Source: Marinifilum_A sediminis
Lineage (GTDB): Bacteria; Bacteroidota; Bacteroidia; Bacteroidales; Marinifilaceae
Direction: 5' to 3'
DNA length: 64,000 bases
NCBI GenBank assembly: GCA_947496465.1
Contig: CANMCX010000002.1
Coordinates: 620,001-684,000, forward strand
Position 1 is the first letter of the stretch. The number at the start of each line of letters is the position of its first letter. The position numbers and the translations under genes are program-made. Below the pieces are notes generated by a model that was not told the origin of the DNA, ran no database searches, and saw nothing but the letters and a program-made list of their open reading frames with translations. This document shows, one piece after another, positions 34,303 to 43,494 of the stretch.

Positions 34303-34407
34303 TTATACCGCTAGAATCCTGTCCTTCTCGTTACCAAAAAAGAAAAAGCTAAAAAAGAAGCTATGGAAAAATACGGTTTGCATATCATCAAAAAAAAGAG
34401 CCTTCAT
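34303..34407 (-). CDS. Phe-rich leader peptide 2 of pheA
   Basis: A 34-codon reading frame with 11 Phe codons, clustered at residues 5-6, 13-14, 17-19 and 21-24. The segment TVFFHSFFFSFFFFGNEKDR covers 11-30. A second ATG at 34383 gives a 26-residue form with nine Phe and may be the true start, because the first ATG lies in the loop of terminator 1. The last codons overlap the antiterminator arm (34313-34322). A ribosome stalled at the Phe run leaves this arm free. A ribosome that reads on covers it and lets terminator 2 form. This is the layout of known pheL/pheA attenuators. Confidence 0.75.
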   Translation of the reverse strand: MKALFFDDMQTVFFHSFFFSFFFFGNEKDRILAV

Positions 34408-34416
34408 AAAAGGCTC
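34390..34416 (-). terminator. First attenuator terminator of pheA
   Basis: The minus strand reads GAGCCTT, loop TTATG, AAGGCTC and eight T residues. A competing segment AAAAGGTTT (34447-34439), 6-14 bases after the stop codon of leader peptide 1, can pair with GAGCCTTTT using six Watson-Crick pairs and three further pairs, two of them G-U. Confidence 0.75.
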
Positions 34417-34453
34417 AGTAGATATTTTATCACATACAAAACCTTTTCTAACA

Positions 34454-34501
34454 TTACATGCTAAAAAAGAAAAATCGTTTTGTATGAGTATTATTTATCA
34501 T
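34454..34501 (-). CDS. Phe-rich leader peptide 1 of pheA
   Basis: A 15-residue reading frame, MINNTHTKRFFFFSM, with four consecutive Phe codons at 34474-34463 and a TAA stop at 34456-34454. It starts about 15 bases after the predicted transcription start. The stop codon is six bases before the antiterminator segment of terminator 1. Stalling at the Phe run would leave that segment free, whereas termination of translation would cover it. The same design is known from E. coli pheL, whose peptide is also rich in Phe. It is too short for gene finders and is called here from its position and composition. Confidence 0.75.
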   Translation of the reverse strand: MINNTHTKRFFFFSM

Positions 34502-34522
34502 TATTACTTGTTTAAACTATCT

Positions 34523-34530
34523 CAAAGGTA
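34523..34530 (-). promoter_or_regulatory. Candidate -7 element of the pheA leader transcript
   Basis: On the minus strand TACCTTTG matches TAnnTTTG. Transcription from about 34515 would give a leader of roughly 295 bases carrying both leader peptides. The upstream TTTG element is not clear. Confidence 0.5.
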
Positions 34531-34630
34531 AAAATTAATTTTAACAATTTACTCTTCTTTATCTGAAGTCATGATATTTTCTAATAATTTCGCCTATTTT
34601 TAATATCTTGATATAAATTTAAAATCAACA

Positions 34631-36997
34631 ATGCACCATTATATGAAAAACCTAATTTTAGCGTTTCTTATTGTTATGGGCTTCAATATTGCCCATGCTC
34701 AATCCACAAAGAAGTTTTCAGTCGCTATTCTAGCTGATAAAAATATTACAGATACAGAACACATTTTAGAACGTCTCAAAAGTGAAATTAAGTCAGTAGT
34801 TGCACAGGAAGCTAAAATTGTGTTCAGTTCAGAAAACTTATTACTAAATGATTTGGATTTGAATAAAGCCAAATCTAATTTTCAAACTGTATTAAATGAC
34901 AATAATGTAGATTTGATACTTTCTTTTGGGGCTCTCAACAATTATGTAATTGCACAAAACAAAGAGTTTAGCAAACCTGTTATTCTTTTCGGGGTTATTA
35001 ATGATGATTTCATCTCATTTCCTGAAAACCAAACAACATCAGAGATTTCAAATCTTACCTATATTCTTACTCCTAAATCTTACGAAAAAGATTTAAAAGA
35101 ATTTCGAGAACTGTATCCATATAAAAGAATTGGTATTATAGTGGACAAGTATCTTACAGAAATCTACCCTGTTAATTCAACTTTAGATAAGATTTTCAAT
35201 AATATTAATGCTGATTACAAACTCATACCAATTACAACTCTTAGCGATGTAAATGGCATGTTGGATGAAATTGATGCTGTATACGTATCTGGAGGGATGT
35301 TTCTTCCACAAAACGACCAAAAACAATTAATTCAAGAAATAAACGATAAAAATCTTCCTTCTTTCTCGTCTATTGATGACAAATTTGCTGAATATGGAGT
35401 CTTAGCAACTTCAGTACCCGTAAATAATTTAGATCAGTTTTTTAGAAGAATTGCACTAAACATTGAAGCAGCTGTAACTGGAAGCAATTTATCTGAATTG
35501 CCTATATATTTAGATATTGACACTAAATTATTGCTAAATATTGAAACTGCTTTTAGTATTGATTTTCCATTAAAATACAGTTCTCTTATTAATACCAATA
35601 TTATTGGCGATGCAGATAAAATTCCATTTCAAAAGAAATACTACATTAACGATGTGATATATCAGTTATTGGAAGAAAATATCAATTTGAAAGCCGATAA
35701 ATTAGATGTAAGCCTAGCAACACAGGAAGTTAAGTTAGCTAAAAGCGAGTATCTTCCAAATGTAACCACTTCGGTAAGTGGAACTCATATTGATCCTGAT
35801 TTAGCTGAAGTATCAAATGGTTCTAATCCAGAATTTTCAACGAGTGGCAATATAAATGTTGAACAAGTTTTATTCTCGGAGCAAGCAAGTGGCAATATTA
35901 AAATTCAGAAAGAATTGGAGAATGCTAGTAAGGAAAATTACAATGCAGTTGAAAAAGACGCGATACTTGATGCGGGTATCATTTTCTATAATTCCCTAAT
36001 TGCCAAAGCCAACTATTTGATTAATGATGAAAATCTTCGAGTTACCAGGAAGAATTATGAAATTGCGCAGCAAAATTATTCTGCAGGTGAAACAGGAAAA
36101 TCGGATGTTTTAAGATGGAAAAGTGAACTGGCTGTTGCTACCCAAAATCTTGTAAGTACATTCACAAACTTTAAGCAAAGTATAAATTCTTTAAATCAAA
36201 CCTTAAATAATCCTATCGAATATAAAATTGATATCAAACATTCTTTGGTAGATGAAAATGTCAAGGATGAGTTTAATTACAAAGGATTAATACAACTTAT
36301 AGACGACCCAATACTTAGAAGCAAACTTCTAAGATACCTTGAAAAAGTTGCCATTGAAAATGCACATGAATTGAAATCTTTGCAATACAATATTGCGGCA
36401 AGCGAGCGTACACAAAAGTTGTATCAGCGAAGTAAATTTCTTCCTACTGTTGCATTACAAGGTGGATACAATCACACATTTACTCGTGATGGAAAAGGTA
36501 GTTCCTATCCAACAGGTTTTGCTACACCACCCGATGGTTATTACAATGTAGGATTGCAGGTAAGCCTTCCGATATTTAATAAAAATCAAAGAAATTTAAA
36601 TCGTCAAAAATCCTTTATCCAAAAAGATCAACTTCTCAAACGAAAAGAAAATACCGAAAGTATAATTCGACAAAATGTAAATGACATTGTTTACTCTTTA
36701 TTAAGCTTATACACCAATATTGAATTGTCGAAACTATCGACCGAAGCAGCTAAGGAAAGTTTAGAATTGATGCAAATATCATACTCTAACGGAGCCATAG
36801 GAATTACCAGTTTAATTGATGCTCAGCAAGCATATTTTCAAGCTCAGCAACAACAAGCAAGTGCCGGGTATAATTTCTACCTAACACTATTACAGATGGA
36901 AAGAATTCTTTCCTACTACTTCTTTTTAAATGCAGATGTTGACAATCAAAATTTTATTTCTAATCTGCAAAACTATTTATTGAAACCAACTAATTAA
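34631..36997 (+). CDS. TolC-type outer-membrane efflux protein with an N-terminal substrate-binding-like domain
   Basis: A 788-residue protein, nearly twice the usual TolC length. A signal peptide (MKNLILAFLIVMG...AHAQ from the Met at 34643, the likelier start) is followed by residues ~28-330. These resemble the ABC-transporter substrate-binding (type I periplasmic-binding) fold: KFSVAILADKN, VDLILSFGALNNYV, KRIGIIVDKY and DAVYVSGGMFLPQ. Residues ~345-780 are an outer-membrane efflux protein with two repeats of long helices and strand segments (TTSVSGTHIDPDL, ALQGGYNHTF, GITSLIDAQQAYFQAQQQQ). It begins an efflux operon with the adaptor and RND pump that follow after 20 bases. The fused sensor-like domain is unusual. 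Confidence 0.85.
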   Translation: MHHYMKNLILAFLIVMGFNIAHAQSTKKFSVAILADKNITDTEHILERLKSEIKSVVAQEAKIVFSSENLLLNDLDLNKAKSNFQTVLNDNNVDLILSFGALNNYVIAQNKEFSKPVILFGVINDDFISFPENQTTSEISNLTYILTPKSYEKDLKEFRELYPYKRIGIIVDKYLTEIYPVNSTLDKIFNNINADYKLIPITTLSDVNGMLDEIDAVYVSGGMFLPQNDQKQLIQEINDKNLPSFSSIDDKFAEYGVLATSVPVNNLDQFFRRIALNIEAAVTGSNLSELPIYLDIDTKLLLNIETAFSIDFPLKYSSLINTNIIGDADKIPFQKKYYINDVIYQLLEENINLKADKLDVSLATQEVKLAKSEYLPNVTTSVSGTHIDPDLAEVSNGSNPEFSTSGNINVEQVLFSEQASGNIKIQKELENASKENYNAVEKDAILDAGIIFYNSLIAKANYLINDENLRVTRKNYEIAQQNYSAGETGKSDVLRWKSELAVATQNLVSTFTNFKQSINSLNQTLNNPIEYKIDIKHSLVDENVKDEFNYKGLIQLIDDPILRSKLLRYLEKVAIENAHELKSLQYNIAASERTQKLYQRSKFLPTVALQGGYNHTFTRDGKGSSYPTGFATPPDGYYNVGLQVSLPIFNKNQRNLNRQKSFIQKDQLLKRKENTESIIRQNVNDIVYSLLSLYTNIELSKLSTEAAKESLELMQISYSNGAIGITSLIDAQQAYFQAQQQQASAGYNFYLTLLQMERILSYYFFLNADVDNQNFISNLQNYLLKPTN

Positions 36998-37017
36998 GCA
37001 TATAACATCCGACAATT

Positions 37018-38100
37018 ATGAAACACATATATTTAATTACCATAGCCTTATCCCTTCTGATTCTTTCTTCATGTGGCAAAAAAGAACAAAAAAAAGCAGA
37101 AAAATATCGACCTGTAAAATATCAAGCTGTTAATTATTCTGGAATTGGTCAAGTAAGATCATTTAACGGTACGGCAAGATCCGATAAGGAGATCAACCTT
37201 AGTTTTAGAACCACCGGTATTCTGACTACACTAAATATTGCAACCGGGCAAGCTGTTCATAAAGGTGATCTGTTAGCAAGAATTGACAATTCAGAAGCTC
37301 AACTTTCGCTGGAACAATCACTTTCATCCTTAAACAGTTCAAAAGCAAATTTAAATACAGCAACTTCAACGCTTGAACGTACAAAAACTTTATTCGAGAA
37401 AGGAAGTGCATCATTAAGTGATTACGAAAATGCAAAATCATCTTTTGCTACCGCTGAAGCCAATTATGAATCAGCTAAAAGAAGTGTTGAAATTCAACAA
37501 AAACAAGTTGGTTATGGAATCATTTATTCTCCAGCTGATGGTGTTATTGCAGCAAAAAATGTAGAGAACAATGAAAATGTAAGTGCAGGACAAATAATTG
37601 CAGTCCTAAATGCTGGTAGCTTTATGGAGATTAGTCTTGGACTTCCGGAAAATGTAATCAATCGTGTCCATAAAAACATGAAAGTTGTTGCTAAATTCCC
37701 AGCTCTGCAAGGAGAAGCTTATGAAGGAATCGTAAATGAAATTTCACCTTCTGTTTTGGAAGGATCAGCAACCTATCCTGTTCGTATTAAATTATCTGGA
37801 GAGACTGCCAACATAAAATCTGGTATGGCGGCACATGTAACTTTTAAATTTTCAAAAACCGATAATCAGGAAAGTTTAATCGTTCCAATTTCAGCTGTAG
37901 GAGAAGATAGCAAAGGGAATTTTGTATTTGTAATTGAAAAGCAATCAGAAAAAATCGGAATCATTAAAAAACAACATTTTGAAATTGGAGAGCTTTCTCC
38001 TGTTGGTTTTGAAGTAATTAAAGGACTCAAGCCTGGACAGTTAGTTGCAACAGCAGGTCTGCAAACCTTACTCGACGGACAAAAAGTTAGCATTCAATAA
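37018..38100 (+). CDS. RND efflux periplasmic adaptor (membrane-fusion lipoprotein)
   Basis: A 360-residue lipoprotein with lipobox LSSC (C19). It has the membrane-fusion fold: RTTGILTTLNIATGQAVHKGDLLARIDNSEAQ as the first half of the lipoyl-like domain, a helical hairpin (~95-160), and VGYGIIYSPADGVIAAKNVENNENV as the second half. A beta-barrel domain and a C-terminal membrane-proximal domain ending LKPGQLVATAGLQTLLDGQKV follow. It bridges the inner-membrane pump and the TolC-type channel encoded on either side in the same operon (gaps of 20 and 24 bases). The substrate of the system is unknown. Confidence 0.93.
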   Translation: MKHIYLITIALSLLILSSCGKKEQKKAEKYRPVKYQAVNYSGIGQVRSFNGTARSDKEINLSFRTTGILTTLNIATGQAVHKGDLLARIDNSEAQLSLEQSLSSLNSSKANLNTATSTLERTKTLFEKGSASLSDYENAKSSFATAEANYESAKRSVEIQQKQVGYGIIYSPADGVIAAKNVENNENVSAGQIIAVLNAGSFMEISLGLPENVINRVHKNMKVVAKFPALQGEAYEGIVNEISPSVLEGSATYPVRIKLSGETANIKSGMAAHVTFKFSKTDNQESLIVPISAVGEDSKGNFVFVIEKQSEKIGIIKKQHFEIGELSPVGFEVIKGLKPGQLVATAGLQTLLDGQKVSIQ

Positions 38101-38124
38101 TATTCACTCCCTAATTCAACAGAT

Positions 38125-41100
38125 ATGAATCTTACAAAATTCGCAATAGAAAAAAGTCGAATTACTTTTACTTTGTTGGCAGTGATAGTGGTATTAGGAT
38201 TAGCTCTCTACACATCATTACCACGCGATAGTATGCCTCCTTACACCGTACGAGTTGCAACCATTGTTTCATCATTCCCTGGAGCAGGTCCCGAAAGAGT
38301 TGAACTTTTAGTAACAGATAAAATTGAAAAGAAAGCTCAGGAAATTCCTGAAGTAAAAGAGATAAACAGCACATCAAGAACAGGTTTATCGGTAGTTACA
38401 GTTACGCTAAAAGACGAAGTCAATCCGGAAGAACTTCAAGCCATTTGGGATAAATTAAGACGTAAACTAGATGGTTTAAGAGATCTACCACAGGGAGTTG
38501 TGCCTGACCTGGACGATGATGACATTGGCGTTGTATATGGTATAATGGTAGGCTTAATAAGTGATGGATACTCTTATTCCGAAATGAAAGAGTTTGCAGA
38601 TGATTTGAGAGATGCTTTAATTAAACTTGACGATGCTGCTAAGGTAGAACTTGGTGGTGTTCAGGATGAACGGGTATTTATTGAATTCGACGAATCGCAG
38701 CTTAAAGAATATGGATTAACCTCATCTATGCTTCAAAATACCATTGCCTCAACTAATATTTTAGATTCAGGTGGTGAAGTAGATTTGGAATCCGAAAGAA
38801 TAATTCTAGAACCAACTGGAAATTATGAATCTCTTGAGGATATCAGAAATACACTTATTCCTATTGGAGATGGAAGTCAGGTGGTACAATTGCGGGATAT
38901 AACCAACATTAGAAAAGGTTATATTGAGCCAGCCAGTTCTATTGTTCATGTTAGCGGTAAACAAGCCATCTCTTTATCCATATCGTTAATGGATGGTGCC
39001 AACATTATTAAATTGGGTGAAGACGTTAATAAGGTTATAGAAGATTGGAACAGTCGACTACCCATTGGTTTAGAAGTAAAACGTCTAACATCACTAGATA
39101 CCTATGTAGACAACAGTATCAGTAATTTTATTGGCAACCTTATTCAATCTATTGCTATTGTACTGGTTGTAATGCTTATTTTCCTTGGCTTACGAACTGG
39201 TTTAATTATCTCAAGCTTAATTCCGATAGTTACCATTATGACTCTAATGTTGATGGGACTTATAAATATGGGGTTGAATCAAGTAACTTTGGCTGCATTG
39301 ATTATGGCTTTGGGTATGATGGTGGATAATGCCATTGTAGTTTCCGAATCGATAATGGTAAAAATGGAAAAAGGCATGAATGTGAAAGAAGCCGCTGTTT
39401 CTTCATGTTCTGAATTAATTGTTCCATTGCTGATATCAACTTTAACCACCTCGGTAGCTTTTCTTTCATTTTACTTGGCAGAATCGACAATGGGTGACAT
39501 TGTTGGTCCTATTTTCGTGGTGATTACACTTGCCTTAGTATCTTCCTGGATTGTTTCGCTAACCATTATAACCATGCTGTGTTTCTACTTCTTAAAAGTA
39601 AAACCAAAAGAAGAAAAGAAACCTGGCTTAATGGATAAGATTTTCGATCAATTAAAAGTTTATTACAAATCGGTAATCCTTGCTGCCTTAAATGTAAAAG
39701 GATATGTAATCATTGGTATTCTGCTATTGTTCTTTATATCATTAAAAGGATTTGGTTTGATTCCATTTATCTTCTTCCCAGATAGTGATAGAAATATGAT
39801 TACAGTTGATATCAACTTACCATTAGGAACAAAAATTGAACAAACCGAAAATGTAGTTTTACAGATCGAAAAATACATCTCCGATGAATTACTCGTTACA
39901 GAATCGCGTGAGAATGGAATTGTAGACTGGTCATCATTTGTTGGTCAGGGACCAAGTTCCTACGATCTTGGATATTCTCAGGATGAAGCAAACTCTGGAT
40001 ATGCACATATTTTAGTGAACACCAGTTCCTTTGAAGAGAATAATGAAATGGTTCGCCTTTTAGATGATTTTTGCTTCTCTAATTTTCCTAATGCCGATAT
40101 TAAAGTATCATTATTAGGACAAGGAGGATCTGGAACACCTATTGAAATTAAAGTTTCCGGGAATAATCCCGATATACTTTCAAAGTTGTCTGAGCAGATA
40201 AAATCCAAACTATCAAACGTAACTGGAACAAAAAATGTGAAAGATGACTGGGGTCCAAAAACCAAAAAGTTTGTTATTGATATCAATCAAAACAATGCAC
40301 AATTGGCTGGAATTACCAATCAAGATATTGCAACTTCTCTTAAAACAGTTTTAGATGGGTTTAAAACTGGTGAATATCGCGAAGATGACAAAAACATACC
40401 AATGTTACTACGTAGCTTTACCAGTCAGGATCAAAGTTACGAGACTATAGAAACTATGAATGTTTTCTCGCAAAATTCTGGTAAAAGTGTTCCTCTATCG
40501 CAGGTGGCTAGCATTGTTCCTCAGTGGCAATATGCAAAAATCAAACGATTGGATTTGGCTAGAAGTATTAATGTATCAAGCGAATTATCAGAAGAAGGAA
40601 ATGCCTCTGAGATAATGAGTGAGGTGCTACCATGGCTTGATGAACAAACGAAAAAATGGCCAGTTGGTTATACCTATGAGCTAGGTGGTGATGATAAAAA
40701 CACTGCGGAAAACATGGGAGCCGTAATTGCTTATTTACCATTATCAGGATTTTTAATCCTCCTTTTATTGGTAATCCAATTCAATTCGTTCAGAAAAACA
40801 ATTATGGTTGTTAGTACAATTCCATTAGGTGTAATTGGTGTAGTTATTGGTTTAATAGTACTTCGCTCCTATTTTGGTTTTATGGCATTTCTAGGTGTAA
40901 TTTCGCTAGCCGGGATTGTAATTAACAATGCCATAGTCCTCATAGACCGAATAGAAATTGAGATCAATGAGTTGAAACGAACTCCTCAAGATGCAGTTAT
41001 TGCAGCCTGCTTACAACGTTTCAGACCTATATTGCTTACAACATTTACCACTTCCTTAGGACTTTTGCCTCTATATTTAGGAGGTGGCTTAATGTGGGAA

Positions 41101-41238
41101 CCAATGGCAGCATCAATCATGATAGGATTATTATTTGGTACTATTATTACTTTGGTGTTTATCCCTGCACTGTACAGCGTTTTCTATAAAGTGAACTATA
41201 AAGGTTATCAATTCAACGAAAGCTTACTTGAAGAATAA
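38125..41238 (+). CDS. RND-family efflux pump (HAE1-like)
   Basis: A 1037-residue inner-membrane pump with 12 transmembrane helices and two large periplasmic loops. The first helix is followed by LPRDSMPPYTVRVATIVSSFPGAGPERVE. The proton-relay helix reads LIMALGMMVDNAIVVSES, and its counterpart in the second half is AGIVINNAIVLIDRIE. The C-terminal repeat contains RFRPILLTTFTTSLGLLPL. It uses the proton gradient to export small molecules through the adaptor and TolC-type protein encoded upstream. The operon ends at a strong terminator (41259-41293). Acidic loop residues are compatible with cationic substrates, but no prediction is firm. Confidence 0.93.
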   Translation: MNLTKFAIEKSRITFTLLAVIVVLGLALYTSLPRDSMPPYTVRVATIVSSFPGAGPERVELLVTDKIEKKAQEIPEVKEINSTSRTGLSVVTVTLKDEVNPEELQAIWDKLRRKLDGLRDLPQGVVPDLDDDDIGVVYGIMVGLISDGYSYSEMKEFADDLRDALIKLDDAAKVELGGVQDERVFIEFDESQLKEYGLTSSMLQNTIASTNILDSGGEVDLESERIILEPTGNYESLEDIRNTLIPIGDGSQVVQLRDITNIRKGYIEPASSIVHVSGKQAISLSISLMDGANIIKLGEDVNKVIEDWNSRLPIGLEVKRLTSLDTYVDNSISNFIGNLIQSIAIVLVVMLIFLGLRTGLIISSLIPIVTIMTLMLMGLINMGLNQVTLAALIMALGMMVDNAIVVSESIMVKMEKGMNVKEAAVSSCSELIVPLLISTLTTSVAFLSFYLAESTMGDIVGPIFVVITLALVSSWIVSLTIITMLCFYFLKVKPKEEKKPGLMDKIFDQLKVYYKSVILAALNVKGYVIIGILLLFFISLKGFGLIPFIFFPDSDRNMITVDINLPLGTKIEQTENVVLQIEKYISDELLVTESRENGIVDWSSFVGQGPSSYDLGYSQDEANSGYAHILVNTSSFEENNEMVRLLDDFCFSNFPNADIKVSLLGQGGSGTPIEIKVSGNNPDILSKLSEQIKSKLSNVTGTKNVKDDWGPKTKKFVIDINQNNAQLAGITNQDIATSLKTVLDGFKTGEYREDDKNIPMLLRSFTSQDQSYETIETMNVFSQNSGKSVPLSQVASIVPQWQYAKIKRLDLARSINVSSELSEEGNASEIMSEVLPWLDEQTKKWPVGYTYELGGDDKNTAENMGAVIAYLPLSGFLILLLLVIQFNSFRKTIMVVSTIPLGVIGVVIGLIVLRSYFGFMAFLGVISLAGIVINNAIVLIDRIEIEINELKRTPQDAVIAACLQRFRPILLTTFTTSLGLLPLYLGGGLMWEPMAASIMIGLLFGTIITLVFIPALYSVFYKVNYKGYQFNESLLEE

Positions 41239-41258
41239 TAAAAGCTTATTTCTTTATC

Positions 41259-41293
41259 AAAAGCGGAATACATTTATTGTATTCCGCTTTTTT
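41259..41293 (+). terminator. Intrinsic terminator of the efflux operon
   Basis: Thirteen-base arms AAAAGCGGAATAC and GTATTCCGCTTTT flank the loop ATTTATT and are followed by more T. Confidence 0.88.
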
Positions 41294-41381
41294 CATTTAA
41301 CAAATCAATAACAAGATCTTCATTCCTTTTTCGATCAATAGTGGTATATTTAATACTCATTAGTCTTTTACACACAACATC

Positions 41382-41864
41382 ATGACTGTAAAACGTTTAA
41401 TTGCACTTTCCCTTATAATATTCGCCACGAATATTCTATTTTCTCAGGAAATCAAAACAGTTGATTTTAAGGAATTAGAACCCAAATTTCATTACACAAA
41501 TGATTCTACTTACGTGATTAATTTTTGGGCGATGTGGTGCAAACCTTGCGTTGAAGAACTACCCGAATTTGAACATATCCGTAAAGCTTATCAGAATAAA
41601 AAAGTGAAAGTTTTGCTGGTAAGTCTTGATTTTGGTTCGAATGTAGAAAAGCGCCTGCTTAAATTCCTCGATAAAAAAGGAATACTTGCTGAAGTAATTT
41701 TACTCGATGATCCTGACGCCAATAGTTGGATTGGCAAAGTAAACGATGACTGGGACGGAGCTTTACCCGCTACCGTAATCTACAAAAAAGGCAAAGAAAA
41801 ATTCTTTGCTCGTAAGGTAAGCTATTCTGAGCTTACAGAAACTATTGATCAAATAAGTAATTAA
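41382..41864 (+). CDS. TlpA-like periplasmic thioredoxin
   Basis: A 160-residue protein with a signal peptide (about 1-22). The thioredoxin fold carries the redox motif WCKPC in VINFWAMWCKPCVEELPEF, then VKVLLVSLDFG and the cis-proline in GALPATVIYKKGK. It resembles TlpA/ResA proteins that reduce or isomerise periplasmic disulfides, for example in cytochrome maturation. The next gene, a second redoxin, starts 11 bases after its stop, so both are probably co-transcribed. The substrates are unknown. Confidence 0.88.
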   Translation: MTVKRLIALSLIIFATNILFSQEIKTVDFKELEPKFHYTNDSTYVINFWAMWCKPCVEELPEFEHIRKAYQNKKVKVLLVSLDFGSNVEKRLLKFLDKKGILAEVILLDDPDANSWIGKVNDDWDGALPATVIYKKGKEKFFARKVSYSELTETIDQISN

Positions 41865-41875
41865 ATCTTAAAAAG

Positions 41876-42475
41876 ATGAAAAAGTTGTTATCTATTGCAT
41901 TTATAATGCTAAGCGTTCTTGCCATTCAGGCGCAAGGATACAAGGTGGGCGATACTGCCTTCGATTTTAATCTGAAAAATATAGATGGTAAACAAGTTTC
42001 ATTGGCTGATTACAAAGACGCCAAAGGATTTGTAGTTATTTTTACCTGTAACCATTGTCCCTATGCTGTAGCATACGAAGACAGAATTATAGAGATAGAC
42101 AAGAAATACAAAAAAATGGGTTTCCCTGTAATTGCCATTAATCCAAATGATCCAGTAATTGTTCTTGGAGATTCGTTCGATGGAATGAAAAAGCGTGCAG
42201 AAGAAAAAGGCTTCACCTTCCCATATCTTTTTGATGCAAAACAAGAAGTTTACAAAAACTTTGGAGCCACTAAAACTCCACATGTCTACATTTTAAGTAA
42301 AAAAGGTACTTATCTTACAGTAGAGTATATTGGTACCATTGATAACAATTACAAAGATGAATCGAAAGTAAGCACACGCTATGTTGAAGATGCAATTAAA
42401 GCCTTAATGAATAATAAAAAGCCTACAGTTACATATACTAAGGCAATTGGATGTTCAATTAAAACAAAAGGATAA
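41876..42475 (+). CDS. Redoxin (AhpC/TSA-like) periplasmic protein
   Basis: A 199-residue protein with a signal peptide (about 1-19). The redoxin domain has KVGDTAFDFNLKNIDGKQVSLADY, a CNHCPYA motif after VVIFTC in place of the usual CPxC/CxxC context, and KTPHVYILSKKG with the cis-proline. Relatives are annotated as thioredoxin-family or peroxiredoxin-like proteins. The CNHC pair could act as a CxxC redox centre. It is 11 bases downstream of the TlpA-like gene and probably shares its transcript and its role in envelope thiol chemistry. No terminator follows within ~70 bases. Confidence 0.85.
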   Translation: MKKLLSIAFIMLSVLAIQAQGYKVGDTAFDFNLKNIDGKQVSLADYKDAKGFVVIFTCNHCPYAVAYEDRIIEIDKKYKKMGFPVIAINPNDPVIVLGDSFDGMKKRAEEKGFTFPYLFDAKQEVYKNFGATKTPHVYILSKKGTYLTVEYIGTIDNNYKDESKVSTRYVEDAIKALMNNKKPTVTYTKAIGCSIKTKG

Positions 42476-42546
42476 ATTAAATATCAAATTAAAAGCTCCA
42501 AGTATCAAATGATTCCTGGAGCCTTTGATTTGTAAGATAAGAGTTT

Positions 42547-43494
42547 TTATTCTGCAATTTTTAAGGACAGCTTACCAACCACTCTACCCGACTCACTGTA
42601 TTGATGGGCTTCAGCAACTTTGGCAATATCATAAGTTTTATCAATATGAGTTTTTATCAAACCATCATCAACTAAATTAGCAAGTAGTTCCAAATCTTTC
42701 TTACTTTCCTGAACAAATATTTTCTTCATTTTTCGTGAACTCACCATATTATGAATCGATCCTAGCAAAAGGATATTAAAGGATGGTAAAGTAGTCACAT
42801 ACACACCTCCACGCTGTAAAAGGTGTTTTACATTAGAATATTCTGAATTACCAACCACATCGAAAAAAATATCAAACTCTTCCTGAATATCAAGAATATT
42901 TTCCTTTTTGTAATCAATTACTCTATCGGCACCCAATTCATTGGCAAATTCAACATTTCTTTCGCTGCAAACACCAGTTACTTTGCAATCAAAAGCCTTA
43001 GCCAATTGCAAAGCAAAAGAACCTACTCCACCAGAACATCCATTAATCAGAACATTCATGCCCTTTTTTATCTGTCCCATATTTCGAAGGGCTTGCAAAG
43101 CTGTTAATCCAGCTAATGGCAAAGTTGCCGCTTCCTCGAAATTCATTTTCTGCGGCTTTAAGGCAATGTGATCCTCCGAGGTAGCAACGTACTCGGCATA
43201 AGCGCCATTCTTTATAATATCAACCTTACCATATACCTCATCGCCAACACGGTAAAATTTAACTTTTTTTCCTACTTCGAGGATTCTACCCGAAATATCA
43301 CCCCCTAAAACGCAAGGTAACTTCTTACGCATAAACAGCTTCAACATTCCTTTTCTGATTTTCCAATCAACAGGATTCACCGATGAAGCATACACTTCTA
43401 CCAGAACTTGATTGTCTTTTATTTTAGGTCTATCCAAATTGATCAACTCCAAAACATCCGGAGCGCCATATTTTCTCATTATAACTGCTTTCAT
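42547..43494 (-). CDS. Zinc-free medium-chain alcohol dehydrogenase / quinone oxidoreductase
   Basis: A 315-residue member of the MDR superfamily. It has VEVYASSVNPVDWKIRKGML near the start, LGGDISGRILEVG, and EAATLPLAGLTALQAL. The nucleotide-binding motif NGCSGGVGSFALQLAKAF is followed by EFANELGADRVIDY and the C-terminal AHQYSESGRVVGKLSL. The zinc-ligand cysteines are absent, so it is an NADPH-dependent quinone or enone reductase type, cytosolic, with unknown substrate. It is monocistronic and faces the redoxin operon. Confidence 0.9.
   Translation of the reverse strand: MKAVIMRKYGAPDVLELINLDRPKIKDNQVLVEVYASSVNPVDWKIRKGMLKLFMRKKLPCVLGGDISGRILEVGKKVKFYRVGDEVYGKVDIIKNGAYAEYVATSEDHIALKPQKMNFEEAATLPLAGLTALQALRNMGQIKKGMNVLINGCSGGVGSFALQLAKAFDCKVTGVCSERNVEFANELGADRVIDYKKENILDIQEEFDIFFDVVGNSEYSNVKHLLQRGGVYVTTLPSFNILLLGSIHNMVSSRKMKKIFVQESKKDLELLANLVDDGLIKTHIDKTYDIAKVAEAHQYSESGRVVGKLSLKIAE

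Noticed and set aside
34214..34531. A 105-residue plus-strand reading frame across the pheA leader
   Set aside because: Its Lys-rich, low-complexity sequence is the reverse strand of the Phe-rich leaders and terminators. It crosses both hairpins and has no promoter or start context.
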